A stretch of 64,000 bases of DNA from Streptomyces xantholiticus. GTDB taxonomy: Bacteria; Actinomycetota; Actinomycetes; Streptomycetales; Streptomycetaceae. The stretch spans positions 344,068-408,067 of the forward strand of contig NZ_BMWB01000001.1 of the NCBI RefSeq assembly GCF_014651015.1, written 5' to 3'. Both the position numbers and the translations under genes were made by a program. Positions 1-8,542 of the stretch are shown one piece after another. The notes under the pieces are model-generated. The model saw only the letters and a list, made by a program, of their open reading frames with translations. It was not told the origin of the DNA and ran no database searches. Each line of letters begins with the position of its first letter. Within the stretch, counting starts at the first letter, position 1.

Positions 1-158
1 CGGCACCAGGACGCACCGGACCCCCGGGCGACGTGAACCCAGGAGTTCGCCGAGCCGGCCCGACCAGGGACGACAGGTACATCTGGACGATCACCTGGCA
101 GGAAGCCGGTCTCGGGCCGCACGCCATGGCGAACAGGCGTCCCGATAGCCTGCGTCGT

Positions 159-677
159 ATGACGGACATCGTGATCAGGCCCGCCGTCGCGGACGACATC
201 CCGGCCGTCGTGGCCATGCTGGCCGACGACCCGCTCGGGTCTGCGCGGGAGTCCCCGGACGATCTCGGGCCCTATCTGACGGCCTACGAGCGGCTGCGCA
301 GTGATCCGAACCAGTTCCTGATGGTGGCCGAGCGCGGTGGAACGGTCGTCGGCACGCTCCAACTGACCGTCGTTCCCGGCCTGTCCCGCCGCGGCAGCAC
401 CCGTTCGATCATCGAGGGGGTACGCGTCCACAGCTCGGAGCGGGGCCGGGGACTCGGCCAGCAGTTCATCGAGTGGGCGATCGACAAGTCCCGCGAACAG
501 GGCTGCCAACTGGTCCAGCTGACCTCCGACGCGTCCCGCGGTGACGCGCACCGGTTCTACGAGCGGCTCGGTTTCACCGGCTCCCACATCGGGTTCAAAC
601 TCCGGCTGACGGCGCCGGCGGGCGCCGCCGGAACCGGCGCGGGAGAGCCGGCAGGGCACCCCGAGCCGCAACGGTGA
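159..677 (+). CDS. GNAT family N-acetyltransferase
   Basis: A 172-residue GNAT acetyltransferase, which would move an acetyl group from acetyl-CoA to an unidentified amine. The start at 159 is chosen because the N terminus then begins with the usual GNAT strand (TDIVIRPAVADDIP). The frame is open upstream to 33, but that extension is not domain-like. The acetyl-CoA loop is visible as RGRGLGQQFIEWA, followed by the C-terminal RFYERLGF strand typical of GNATs. The last 20 or so residues are a low-complexity Ala/Gly/Pro tail. The gene stands alone. The substrate cannot be told from sequence; MarR/GNAT-like small-molecule acetylation is as likely as protein acetylation. Confidence 0.85.
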   Translation: MTDIVIRPAVADDIPAVVAMLADDPLGSARESPDDLGPYLTAYERLRSDPNQFLMVAERGGTVVGTLQLTVVPGLSRRGSTRSIIEGVRVHSSERGRGLGQQFIEWAIDKSREQGCQLVQLTSDASRGDAHRFYERLGFTGSHIGFKLRLTAPAGAAGTGAGEPAGHPEPQR

Positions 678-818
678 CACAGGCTGCTCATCCTCAGCGG
701 CGGTTCGGCGAACCCCGCCGGACGACACCGGGCCGCCCGCGTCGTCCATGACCTGTACGGCGCACCACGCTCGTCCTCCCGAGCGGCCCCGGTGGCGCGA
801 GCTGCCGAATCGACGCTG

Positions 819-839
819 TCTGTACGAAACAAGTACAGA
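819..839. promoter_or_regulatory. Perfect 7-bp inverted repeat, putative TetR-type operator
   Basis: TCTGTAC, seven bases, then GTACAGA: a perfect inverted repeat ending 12 bases before the ATG of the membrane protein gene at 852. Its size and spacing fit a TetR-family operator. No regulator gene is adjacent, so any regulator would be encoded elsewhere. Confidence 0.5.
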
Positions 840-851
840 AAGCGAGGAAAC

Positions 852-1490
852 ATGGGGTCGAAGCACGAGCGCCTCGGGACACCGCGGGCTGCCGGGATCG
901 CCGGGGTGGTGTTCGCCGTCCTGATGGCCGCGGCGATCGTCCTGGTCCGCATTGCCCTGCCCGGCGGGGCCGGCGGGGACCACATCACCATTGACGCCGG
1001 GCAGCGGGATGCCGTGCAGACGGCGCTGGCGCTGCTCCCGTTCGCCGGGATCGCCTTCCTGTGGTTCATGGGCGCCCTGCGCGAACAGGCTGGTGAGGCA
1101 GAGGACCGGTTCATCGCCACCGTGTTCCTGGGCAGCGGACTGGTCTTCGTCGCCACCCTGTTCGGCAGCGCCGCGGCAGCCGGGACCGTACTCGACGAGA
1201 GTCAGCAGGACTCGCCTTTCGGCCGCCACTTCGCCTACACCCTGCTGACCACGTACACGATGCGGATGGCGGCGGTGTTCATCTTCACGACCTCGGCCAT
1301 CGGCCGCCGACTCGGCGTCTTCCCGCGACCGCTCATCGCCCTCGGCTATCTGGCGGGCCTGACACTGCTCGTGGTGGGAGCGGACCTGCCGTGGTCCGAA
1401 CTGGTCTTTCCGGCCTGGGCACTGGTCGTCAGCCTGTACATCCTGGGGGGCAGGCGTCCCGCCGGGTCACGGCCCGCCGCCCCGGTCTGA
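852..1490 (+). CDS. Six-helix membrane protein, DUF4386-like
   Basis: An integral membrane protein of 212 residues of unknown function. Hydrophobic helices are visible at about residues 14-35, 57-75, 92-112, 128-148, 160-175 and 180-198, with a basic loop (GRRLGVFPRP) between helices four and five. Length and helix layout resemble DUF4386-type proteins, but I cannot prove membership. The start at 852 follows a good ribosome site (AGCGAGG). The frame is also open from 792, but that extension crosses the operator-like palindrome at 819-839. The gene is monocistronic and probably controlled through that palindrome. Confidence 0.7.
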   Translation: MGSKHERLGTPRAAGIAGVVFAVLMAAAIVLVRIALPGGAGGDHITIDAGQRDAVQTALALLPFAGIAFLWFMGALREQAGEAEDRFIATVFLGSGLVFVATLFGSAAAAGTVLDESQQDSPFGRHFAYTLLTTYTMRMAAVFIFTTSAIGRRLGVFPRPLIALGYLAGLTLLVVGADLPWSELVFPAWALVVSLYILGGRRPAGSRPAAPV

Positions 1491-1595
1491 TCCGGTGCAG
1501 CTCACTCCAACGGTCTTCCCTCGTCGCCGCATCTCTCTCGGCCCCCGAAGGTTGTCCCAGGGGGTGACCCGAGCCCATTGGAGAGGACCGATCCC

Positions 1596-1823
1596 TTGGT
1601 AAGGCTTGTCGTCGACCTGAACCGCTGTCAGGGGTACGCGCAGTGCGCCTTTCTCGCCCCCGAAGTCTTCGTCATGCACGGCGAAGAGGGGCTGCTGTAC
1701 AACCCGGAGGCCGAGGAGGCACAGCGCGAGAAGCTGGCTCAGGCGTCCGCGGCCTGCCCCGTCCAGGCCATCCTCGTCGATGCGATGGACGCACCGGCCG
1801 AGGCGGTGTCCGGTGAACGGTGA
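1596..1823 (+). CDS. [3Fe-4S]-type ferredoxin, P450 partner
   Basis: A small acidic ferredoxin of about 75 residues that passes single electrons to a cytochrome P450. Three cluster cysteines are visible (Cys11, Cys17 and Cys54 in CQGYAQC and ACPV), with no fourth cysteine at the usual 4Fe position, which points to a [3Fe-4S] cluster. The TTG at 1596 is preferred because GGAGAGGA lies eight bases upstream (1580-1587); starting at the TTG at 1578 would place that site inside the coding region. The 3' end overlaps the reductase start by 11 bases. Ferredoxin, reductase and P450 form one operon, a complete class I P450 electron chain. Confidence 0.88.
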   Translation: MVRLVVDLNRCQGYAQCAFLAPEVFVMHGEEGLLYNPEAEEAQREKLAQASAACPVQAILVDAMDAPAEAVSGER

Positions 1824-3204
1824 CGGATCCCTGGAACGGCTCAGACGTGAGGGCCGCATCGTCGTCGTCGGCGCCTCGCTGGCGGGCCTGCGGGCCGCGG
1901 AGACCCTGCGCGACAAGGGCTTCGCGGGTTCCCTGACGATGATCGGCGACGAGCCCTACGAGCCGTACGACCGACCCCCGCTGTCCAAGCAGGTGCTGCT
2001 GGGCATGGCACCCGCCGACAGCACCGCCCTGCCCAGGCGCCGTGCCGTCGACGCGACCTGGCGGCTCGGCGTACCGGCCACAGGCCTGGACATGGCCGCC
2101 AGGCGAGTGCGGCTGGCCGACGGCGACGAGGTGCCGTACGACCGGCTGCTGATCGCCACCGGGGTGCGGGCTCGACCGTGGCCGCGTGAGGCCGAGGCGG
2201 AACTCGACGGCGTCTTCGTGCTGCGGACCCGCGAGGAGGGGGCGGCGCTCGCGCGGCGGCTCGCCGACGGACCCAAGCGGGTCTTCGTCATCGGCGCCGG
2301 CTTCACCGGCTCGGAGATCGCCTCCGCCTGCCGCGAACGCGGCCTCTCCGTCACCGTCGCAGAGCGCGGTGCGGCACCCCTGGTCGGCGCGCTCGGCGGG
2401 GTGGTCGGTGCCGTCGCCGCCGATCTCCAGCGCGAGCACGGCGTGGATCTGCGGTGCGGGGTCATGGTCACCTCTCTGGAAGGGGACTCCTCGGGACGGG
2501 TACGTGCGGCGCATCTGTCCGACGGCTCCACCGTGGAGACCGACGTCGTGGTCGTCTCGCTCGGCGCCACCCGCAACACCGAATGGCTCGCCGGGTCCGG
2601 ACTCGGGGCCGGCCCCCGCGGCATCGCCTGCGACGCCGGCTGCCGCGCCTTCGACATCCGCGGAATCGTGACCGACGACATCTATGTGGCCGGCGACGTC
2701 GCCCGCTCCCCGCACGCCCTGTTCGGCTACCAGTTCCTGTCCCTGGAGCACTGGGGCAACGCCGTCGCCCAGGCCGAGATCGCGGCGCACAACATGATCA
2801 GTGAGAGCGCCGACCGCCTCCCCCACATGTGGGTGCCGGCCTTCTGGTCCTCGCAGTTCGGCGTGAACATCAAGTCGGTCGGCGTGCCGTCACTGGGGAC
2901 GGAGATCATGGTCCCGCAGGGCACGCTCGCCAGTCGCAGGTTCATCGGCGTCTACGGGTACCAGGGGCGCGTCATCGGCGCGGTCGCCTTCGACCATGCC
3001 CGGTGGCTGCCGTTCTACCAGGAGCTGGTCGAGACCACAGCGCCGTTCCCGCCGCCGTTCCCCACGGTCGACCGGCACCCGGACGGGCAGCGGCCGATGG
3101 ACGCGGACTTCCCCGACCCGTCGGTCCCGACCCACGGCCCCACTGTGACCCTCAGCGGTTATTCGCCGGCCGACCGCCGGATGACGTTCACCCCCGCGCA
3201 CTGA
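1813..3204 (+). CDS. NAD(P)H-dependent FAD ferredoxin reductase
   Basis: A ferredoxin reductase of the putidaredoxin/rubredoxin reductase family, 463 residues, taking electrons from NAD(P)H through FAD to the ferredoxin encoded just upstream. The N-terminal FAD Rossmann motif (VVVGASLAGLRAAETL), a second NAD-binding motif (VFVIGAGFTGSEIA) and the FAD-contacting YVAGDVARSPHALFG are all visible, followed by the C-terminal reductase domain. The GTG at 1813 overlaps the ferredoxin stop, which indicates translational coupling. The gene ends 24 bases before the P450. Nothing in the sequence decides between NADH and NADPH. Confidence 0.9.
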   Translation: MNGDGSLERLRREGRIVVVGASLAGLRAAETLRDKGFAGSLTMIGDEPYEPYDRPPLSKQVLLGMAPADSTALPRRRAVDATWRLGVPATGLDMAARRVRLADGDEVPYDRLLIATGVRARPWPREAEAELDGVFVLRTREEGAALARRLADGPKRVFVIGAGFTGSEIASACRERGLSVTVAERGAAPLVGALGGVVGAVAADLQREHGVDLRCGVMVTSLEGDSSGRVRAAHLSDGSTVETDVVVVSLGATRNTEWLAGSGLGAGPRGIACDAGCRAFDIRGIVTDDIYVAGDVARSPHALFGYQFLSLEHWGNAVAQAEIAAHNMISESADRLPHMWVPAFWSSQFGVNIKSVGVPSLGTEIMVPQGTLASRRFIGVYGYQGRVIGAVAFDHARWLPFYQELVETTAPFPPPFPTVDRHPDGQRPMDADFPDPSVPTHGPTVTLSGYSPADRRMTFTPAH

Positions 3205-3228
3205 CCCGCACGGCCACGAGGACCCGCC

Positions 3229-4467
3229 ATGACGCAATCCCTGCTGCACCAGATCCTGGACTACGCCAACCGCGCCGATCCGTACCCGATCTACGAAGAG
3301 CTTCGAAAGACGCCGGTCCACCACGAAGAGGACGGGCCGTACGTCGTCGGCACCTACTACGAGATCCGCAGTCTCCTCCACGATCCCCGGATCAGTTCCG
3401 ACGCCCGCAATCTGGCATCGACCGCCGGCGACCCGCTGGCCGAGTCGGCCCAGGAGGAGGAGACCGCCCTGCCACCGGGCTTCCTGCGGCTCGACCCGCC
3501 GGAGCACGACCGACTGCGACGCATGACGAACCGGCCCTTCGGCCCGCCGCACTCCCCCCACCGGGTCGACGGGATGCGTGGAGAGCTCCACGGCATCGTC
3601 TCCGGCCTCATCGACGGCCTCGGCGACACCGGACGGATCGATCTGGTCGAGCAGTTCTCGTACCCCTTCCCGGTGACAGTGATCTGCCGGCTGCTCGGGG
3701 TGCCGCGCGACGACGAGGCGCGCTTCCACACCTGGGCGGACGCCATCGCCGCGAGCCTGGACCCCGACCCGGACGCGGATCCCGCCCAAGGGGGCAAGGC
3801 CTCGCACGACGCCCGTACGCAGCTGGGCATGTACCTGGCCGGCCTGATCGAGGAGCGCCGCAAGAACCCCGGAGACGACATCCTCTCCGAGCTGGCGACG
3901 GCCAAGGGCCAGGACGGCGCGATGACCACGATGGAACTGCTCAGCACCGCGGCGCTGCTGCTCATCGCGGGGCACGAGACCACCGTCAACCTCGTCACCA
4001 ACGGAATGCTGACCCTGCTGCGCAACCCGGACGTCCTGCAGCGGCTGCGTTCGGATCCACGGCTGGCCGTGCCCATCGTCGAGGAGTTGCTGCGCTTCGA
4101 GCCGCCGGTGCAGCTGGTGCCGCAGCGCACCACCCTCGCCGACATCGAGGTCCGCGGCGTCACCATCCCCAAGGGCGCCTCCATCTGGCTGGTTCTGGCG
4201 TCCGGCAACCGGGACCCTGAGCGCTTCGAGGACCCGGACCGCTTCGACCCGGACCGCCGGGACATCCAGCACCTCGGCCTGGGCAGCGGGATCCACAGTT
4301 GCTTCGGCGCACCGCTCGCCCGGCTGGAGGCCCAACTCGCCCTCTCGGAACTGGCCCGCAGGCTGGAGAACCCCCGTCTGCTGGAGGACCCGCCCACGTA
4401 CCGGCAGAACGCCGTGCTGCGCGGGCCGCGGCATCTGCCCATCGCCTGCGACGGGATCCGCCCGTGA
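3229..4467 (+). CDS. Cytochrome P450
   Basis: A soluble bacterial P450 of 412 residues. The I-helix oxygen-activation motif AGHETT is at residues 247-252, the K-helix ExxR pair is Glu286/Arg289, and the heme-ligand loop LGSGIHSCFGAPLAR has Cys358 as proximal ligand. All key residues are intact. It closes an operon with its own ferredoxin and reductase, so it can work without redox partners from elsewhere. The substrate is unknown: no biosynthetic genes flank the operon, which fits xenobiotic or fatty-acid hydroxylation as well as any tailoring role. Confidence 0.93.
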   Translation: MTQSLLHQILDYANRADPYPIYEELRKTPVHHEEDGPYVVGTYYEIRSLLHDPRISSDARNLASTAGDPLAESAQEEETALPPGFLRLDPPEHDRLRRMTNRPFGPPHSPHRVDGMRGELHGIVSGLIDGLGDTGRIDLVEQFSYPFPVTVICRLLGVPRDDEARFHTWADAIAASLDPDPDADPAQGGKASHDARTQLGMYLAGLIEERRKNPGDDILSELATAKGQDGAMTTMELLSTAALLLIAGHETTVNLVTNGMLTLLRNPDVLQRLRSDPRLAVPIVEELLRFEPPVQLVPQRTTLADIEVRGVTIPKGASIWLVLASGNRDPERFEDPDRFDPDRRDIQHLGLGSGIHSCFGAPLARLEAQLALSELARRLENPRLLEDPPTYRQNAVLRGPRHLPIACDGIRP

Positions 4468-4503
4468 TCGTGGGACGGCGTGAAGAAAGCGGGCACCCGG
4501 CTA

Positions 4504-4517
4504 TTACCAGAAGGTAA
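4504..4517. promoter_or_regulatory. Inverted repeat TTACC-N4-GGTAA, putative operator
   Basis: A perfect TTACC-AGAA-GGTAA repeat in the 121-base gap between the P450 and the secreted phosphodiesterase, 72 bases before the GTG at 4589. It is AT-rich for this genome and well placed for a transcription factor controlling the secreted enzyme. Confidence 0.4.
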
Positions 4518-4588
4518 CTACGACTGCTTTGATGTGCGGCGCCGGCCCACAGGCCGGTGGGAACCCCCCACCACGAACGGGAGATCCA

Positions 4589-5584
4589 GTGCCGCACGCG
4601 AAGTTCCGCCGTTTCTCCGGCGCAGCCGTGTCCGCCACCCTGTCCGCCGCGCTCACCGCCACCGCCCTGGCGGGCGCCGCTCCGACTGCGGCCGCGGCCG
4701 CCGGGACGCCCAACCTGAAGGTCCTCACCTACAACGCGTTCCTCTTCAGCAAGTCGCTCTACCGCAACTGGGGCCAGGACCACCGGGCCGCCGCCATCCC
4801 GGCGGCGCCGTTCTTCCAGGGCAACGACGTCGTCGTGCTCCAGGAGGCGTTCGACAACTCCTCCTCGGACGCGCTGTTGCAGCGTGCCGCGGGCCAGTAT
4901 CCGTACCGGACGCCGGTGATGGGCCGGAGCAGGGACGGCTGGGACGCTACGGGCGGCTCCTACTCGTCGACCACACCGGAGGACGGCGGGGTCGCCGTCC
5001 TCAGCAAGTGGCCGATCGTCCGCAAGGAGCAGTACGTCTTCAAGGACGCGTGCGGCGCGGACTGGTGGTCGAACAAGGGCTTCGTCTACGCCGTCCTCGA
5101 CGTGAACGGCACCAGGGTGCATGTGGTGGGCACCCACACCCAGTCCACGGACCCCGGCTGCGGCGCGGGCGAGGCCGCCGAGATGCGCAGCCGTCAGTTC
5201 CGCGCGATGGACGCCTTCCTGGACGGCAAGAACATCCCGGCCGCCGAGCAGGTCGTCGTGGCGGGCGACTTGAACGTGGACTCGCGCACTCCCGAGTACG
5301 CCTCGATGCTCGCCGACGGCGGTCTGGCAGGGGCCGACACACGCACCGGCCACCCGTACTCCTTCGACACCGAGGAGAACTCGATCGCCGCCGAGCGCTA
5401 CCCCGACGACCCCCGCGAGGACCTCGACTTCGTACTGCACCGGGCCGGGCACGTGAAGCCGTCCGGCTGGACCAATGAGGTGATCAAGGAGCAGAGCGCG
5501 CCCTGGTCGGTCTCCAGTTGGGGCACCAGGTACACGTACACCAACCTGTCCGACCACTATCCGGTGATCGCCTCCGGCCAGTAG
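4589..5584 (+). CDS. Secreted sphingomyelinase C / endonuclease-exonuclease-phosphatase family phosphodiesterase
   Basis: A secreted Mg-dependent phosphodiesterase of the DNase I/neutral sphingomyelinase fold, 331 residues. The GTG at 4589 follows GGGAGA and yields a signal peptide with basic start, Ala-rich core and AAAAAG-like cleavage region. Catalytic elements of the fold are visible in order: VLTYNAFLF, VVVLQEAF (metal-binding Glu), VGTHTQS, VAGDLNVDS, EDLDFVLH and the terminal NLSDHYPV with its general His. The order and WGQDHRAAAI segment resemble bacterial sphingomyelinase C/phospholipase C rather than nucleases. Likely role: release of phosphocholine or phosphate from lipids outside the cell. 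Monocistronic. Confidence 0.82.
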   Translation: MPHAKFRRFSGAAVSATLSAALTATALAGAAPTAAAAAGTPNLKVLTYNAFLFSKSLYRNWGQDHRAAAIPAAPFFQGNDVVVLQEAFDNSSSDALLQRAAGQYPYRTPVMGRSRDGWDATGGSYSSTTPEDGGVAVLSKWPIVRKEQYVFKDACGADWWSNKGFVYAVLDVNGTRVHVVGTHTQSTDPGCGAGEAAEMRSRQFRAMDAFLDGKNIPAAEQVVVAGDLNVDSRTPEYASMLADGGLAGADTRTGHPYSFDTEENSIAAERYPDDPREDLDFVLHRAGHVKPSGWTNEVIKEQSAPWSVSSWGTRYTYTNLSDHYPVIASGQ

Positions 5585-5650
5585 GCGCAAGGCGTCGACG
5601 AAGCCCTTGGCTCCATGTCAGGGCCATGCCACATTGAGTCCGCACTCCGG

Positions 5651-5665
5651 ACTGGTCCAGTCCAC
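5651..5665. promoter_or_regulatory. DasR-responsive-element-like site (dre)
   Basis: ACTGGTCCAGTCCAC matches 13 of 15 positions of the published dre core ACTGGTCTAGACCAC bound by the GlcNAc regulator DasR. It also contains the perfect palindrome GGACTGG-T-CCAGTCC (5649-5663). It lies about 50 bases before the protease start at 5716. Confidence 0.5.
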
Positions 5666-5715
5666 ATTGCCGTCAGGCAATCCCCCACACGGACTCGTAC
5701 GAAGGAGAAGCCCCC

Positions 5716-6786
5716 ATGAGACGCACGCTCCGCGCGCGCATCTGCCTTCCCGCCCTGCTGGCCCTGACCACCGTCGGACTCGGCTCATCGGCCGCGGACG
5801 CGGCCGACACCGGCAAAAACCCGGGCCCTGGCGTCGCCGCATCACCCGCCCAGTACGCCCTGCACACCTTCCTCGAACGCGACCTCGGCGAACGCACCGC
5901 CGGCTCGTACCTCGACGCGGAGAGCGGCGAACTCGTCGTCACCGTCACCGACGCCGAGGCCGCGGCGGAGGTGCGGGCCACCGGCGCCCGGGCCGAGCTC
6001 GTCGAGCGCAGCATGGCCCAGCTGACGGCCGCCATGGACACCCTGGAGTCCAAGGCGCAGATCGCCGGCACGTCGTGGGGTATCGACCCGTCGGCCAACA
6101 AGGTCGCCATCGAGGCCGACAGCACCGTCTCCGCGGCCTCCATGGCAAAGCTGCGGAGCGTCACGGCACGGCTCGGTGACGCCGTCGGCATCACGCGTGT
6201 CCCCGGGGTGTTCAAGAAGGAGGTCCGGGGCGGCGACGCGATCTACGGCGGCGGCTACCGGTGCTCGGCCGCCTTCAACGTCTCCAAGGGCACGGCCCGT
6301 TACTTTCTGACCGCCGGGCACTGCACCAACGCCGCGAGCAGTTGGTACGCCACCTCCGGCGGCCCCTCGATCGGCACCCGTGAGGGCACCAGCTTCCCGA
6401 CCAACGACCACGGCATCGTCCGCTACACCGACGGCTCCCAGCCGGCGGGCGACGTCAACCTCCACAACGGGAGTCACCAGGACATCACCGCGGCGGCCGA
6501 CGCGATCGTCGGCCAGTCGATCCGCAAGAGCGGATCCAGCACCGGGCTCACCAGCGGCACGGTGACGGCGGTGAACGTCACCGTGAACTACAGCGACGGC
6601 CCGGTCCACAACCTCGTCCGCACCACCGCCTGTTCAGCGGGCGGCGACAGCGGCGGCGCCCACTTCGCCGGCTCCACGGCGCTCGGCATCCACTCCGGCA
6701 GCTCCGGCTGCACGGGCGGCAGCGGCTCGGCCCTCCACCAGCCGGTCAAGGAGGCCCTCAGCGCATACGGGGTCGCCGTCTACTGA
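5716..6786 (+). CDS. Secreted S1 serine protease with propeptide (streptogrisin/alpha-lytic family)
   Basis: A chymotrypsin-fold protease made as a 356-residue preproprotein. A signal peptide (about 1-30) is followed by a propeptide of the alpha-lytic/streptogrisin type and a mature domain beginning near residue 172 (GGDAIYGGGYRCSAAFN). The triad is His202 (LTAGHC), Asp231 (TNDHGIV) and Ser312 (GGDSGGAHF). Paired cysteines Cys183/203 and Cys306/332 fit the two conserved disulfides. Ser-Ala-Gly-Gly before the active serine suggests streptogrisin-A/B-like specificity for hydrophobic residues. A good GAAGGAG precedes the ATG. The DasR-like site upstream suggests control with chitin or GlcNAc signals. 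Confidence 0.93.
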   Translation: MRRTLRARICLPALLALTTVGLGSSAADAADTGKNPGPGVAASPAQYALHTFLERDLGERTAGSYLDAESGELVVTVTDAEAAAEVRATGARAELVERSMAQLTAAMDTLESKAQIAGTSWGIDPSANKVAIEADSTVSAASMAKLRSVTARLGDAVGITRVPGVFKKEVRGGDAIYGGGYRCSAAFNVSKGTARYFLTAGHCTNAASSWYATSGGPSIGTREGTSFPTNDHGIVRYTDGSQPAGDVNLHNGSHQDITAAADAIVGQSIRKSGSSTGLTSGTVTAVNVTVNYSDGPVHNLVRTTACSAGGDSGGAHFAGSTALGIHSGSSGCTGGSGSALHQPVKEALSAYGVAVY

Positions 6787-6807
6787 CGTCGAGGTCCCTC
6801 TCAGCAG

Positions 6808-6835
6808 GGCGTGCCCGCCCCCGGGTGGGCACGCC
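6808..6835 (+). terminator. Intrinsic terminator after the protease gene
   Basis: A 12-bp stem, GGCGTGCCCGCC with GGTGGGCACGCC (one G-U pair) and a four-base loop, 21 bases after the protease stop. It is followed by a short T-containing tract and separates this gene from the convergent macrodomain gene. Confidence 0.75.
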
Positions 6836-6874
6836 GTTGTCATGCATGCGCGACAGAGCGGCCGCGGCGTCCGG

Positions 6875-7354
6875 TCAGTCGCCGTGGTCGTAGACCGTGA
6901 CCTCGATGTCGCGGGCCGTGAGCCGGTCGGCTATCAGCGGTTCGATCCGCGACCACCTGCCGCCCGCGAGACCGCATCCGATGCGCGGCATGTGGACGGA
7001 GGCGTTCAGTTCCAGGGCCTTGTCCGCCACCGCGGCGAGGGCCTTGTCGATCGCGTCGTAGCGGACGGGGACGCCTTTGCTGCCGGTGCGCATGCCGCGC
7101 TGGCCAACGATGTTGGCCACCCACAGATACGGGCCGACCCTGACGAACTGGGCAGCGCCCAGGGCGAAGTCGTTGCCGGCGCGCTCGCGGTGCCAGCGTC
7201 GGTAGGCCGCCTCGGGCTCCGGCCAGCGGCGGGAGAGGGCGAGGACGAATCCCTTCCCCCAGCCGCCCAGGTCGTTGCACACATGCACGATCAGCTTGAC
7301 GCCTTTGCCCTGCGGCACGGTGGCGTCCCCCCGGACATATCTGATCTCGGACAT
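6875..7354 (-). CDS. Macrodomain ADP-ribose hydrolase (TARG1/OARD1-like)
   Basis: A stand-alone macrodomain of 159 residues. Macrodomains of the ALC1/TARG1 branch bind ADP-ribose and remove it from acidic side chains or hydrolyse O-acetyl-ADP-ribose. Ligand-loop motifs are clear: IVHVCNDLGGWGKGFVLAL near the N terminus, NIVGQRGMRT in the middle and SVHMPRIGCGLAGGRW near residue 125-140. No fused ADP-ribosyltransferase or DNA-binding domain is present and no transferase gene is nearby. It is convergent with the protease and divergent from the MerR gene. Family assignment is firm; the substrate is inferred. Confidence 0.9.
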   Translation of the reverse strand: MSEIRYVRGDATVPQGKGVKLIVHVCNDLGGWGKGFVLALSRRWPEPEAAYRRWHRERAGNDFALGAAQFVRVGPYLWVANIVGQRGMRTGSKGVPVRYDAIDKALAAVADKALELNASVHMPRIGCGLAGGRWSRIEPLIADRLTARDIEVTVYDHGD

Positions 7355-7406
7355 GGAACCACCGTACGTTCCGCCACTGACAACGCGCCCCGGCCCGGCG
7401 CACGGC

Positions 7407-7437
7407 TTTCACAGGACTGGTGAGACAGCAATACTGT
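7407..7437 (+). promoter_or_regulatory. MerR-type promoter with 19-bp spacer and internal repeat
   Basis: A TTTCAC -35 and TACTGT -10 are separated by 19 bases, the long spacer typical of MerR-controlled promoters. TCAC-N7-GTGA lies between them (7409-7423). It sits just upstream of the merR gene at 7468, suggesting autoregulation. Confidence 0.4.
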
Positions 7438-7467
7438 TGCACCGGAGTGTTCAGCAGAAGGAGGGTC

Positions 7468-8196
7468 ATGGCGACCGAGACCGAGGAGCCGAGGCTCACC
7501 GTCGACGAACTGGCCGCGCGGGCCGGGGTGACCGTGCGCACCATCCGGTTCTACAGCACCCGCGGTCTGCTGCCTCCCCCCGTGATCGGTCCCCGCCGGG
7601 TCGGGCACTACGGCACCGGGCACCTGTCCCGGCTGGCGCTGATCGAGGAGCTCCAGCACCAGGGCATGACACTCGCCGCGATCGAACGCTATCTGGAGCA
7701 GTTGCCGCCGGACCTGAGCGCGCAGGATCTCGCGATCCACCGCGCGCTGGTCGCCTCATGGGCCCCGGAGTCGGCGGAGGAGGTCGGCCGGCAGGAGCTG
7801 GAGCGCAGGGCGGGCCGGGCGCTGACCGACCAGGATGTCGACCGGCTGGCGGCGATGGGAGTGCTGGACCGGGCCGGGCGGGACGCGTACCGGCTGGACG
7901 GTGGTCTGCTGCGGCTCGGCGTGGAGCTGCTGGACGTGCCGATCGCGCACGAGACGATCCTCGCGTCCCGCACCGTGCTGCTGGAGCACGCACGGGCCGC
8001 CGCCCACGACCTGAGCCGGCTCTTCCGTGACGAGGTCTGGGGCCCCTACCGTGAGCGCGAGTCGGATCCGGACCATGTGGCGGCCATGAAGTCGCTGTCC
8101 GCCCATATGCAGCCGCTGGTGATCCAGGCCCTGGTGACGGCGTTCCAGCGGTCACTGCGTGAAGAGCTGCGGGCGGCGTTCACGACCGAGGCGTAG
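7468..8196 (+). CDS. MerR family transcriptional regulator
   Basis: A MerR-family activator/repressor of 242 residues. The N-terminal winged helix starts LTVDELAARAGVTVRTIRFYSTRGLLPPP, the classic MerR signature, and a long helical region follows. There is no metal-binding cysteine set, so it is probably a small-molecule or acyl-CoA sensor rather than a metal sensor. The ATG at 7468 follows GAAGGAGGG. It lies next to the beta-oxidation operon on the opposite strand, separated by one small gene. MerR proteins of the LiuR type control acyl-CoA catabolism in other bacteria, so regulation of that operon is a reasonable inference but not shown here. Confidence 0.85.
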   Translation: MATETEEPRLTVDELAARAGVTVRTIRFYSTRGLLPPPVIGPRRVGHYGTGHLSRLALIEELQHQGMTLAAIERYLEQLPPDLSAQDLAIHRALVASWAPESAEEVGRQELERRAGRALTDQDVDRLAAMGVLDRAGRDAYRLDGGLLRLGVELLDVPIAHETILASRTVLLEHARAAAHDLSRLFRDEVWGPYRERESDPDHVAAMKSLSAHMQPLVIQALVTAFQRSLREELRAAFTTEA

Positions 8197-8248
8197 CGGA
8201 GCCGTAAATGCGTTGCCCGGCGCCGAGGGGTGCGCGAGGCTTCCCGGC

Positions 8249-8524
8249 ATGTCCGATCAAGGAACCAGCACTGCCCGCGGCGTCCACGCCCTCTTCTCCC
8301 GGGGGCGGCTGACCACCGTCCCCCGTAAGTCGGCCCGCCGCGAGCAGTTGCTCGTGCACCTCGCGCAGACGCTCTTCGAACCGGGCCGCGTCTACACCGA
8401 GCGCGAGGTCAACGACGCGCTGCTCGGTGTACATGACGACTGTGCTGCCCTGCGCCGCCATCTGGTGGTCGCCGGGCTGCTGACCCGGACGAAGGACGGT
8501 TGCAGCTACCGGCGGGGCCGGTAG
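8249..8524 (+). CDS. DUF2087 domain protein
   Basis: A 91-residue basic protein. The segment VPRKSARREQLLVHLAQTLFEPGRVYTEREVNDALLGVH followed by DDCAALRRHLVVAGLLTRTKDG matches the DUF2087 pattern, a winged-helix-like module often attached to or near transcription factors. The ATG at 8249 is preferred over upstream in-frame starts, which overlap the merR gene. It ends 18 bases before the stop of the convergent fadB gene. It may be a small DNA-binding protein; no ligand domain is present. Confidence 0.75.
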   Translation: MSDQGTSTARGVHALFSRGRLTTVPRKSARREQLLVHLAQTLFEPGRVYTEREVNDALLGVHDDCAALRRHLVVAGLLTRTKDGCSYRRGR

Positions 8525-8542
8525 CTGCCACCCGGGCCGCCG

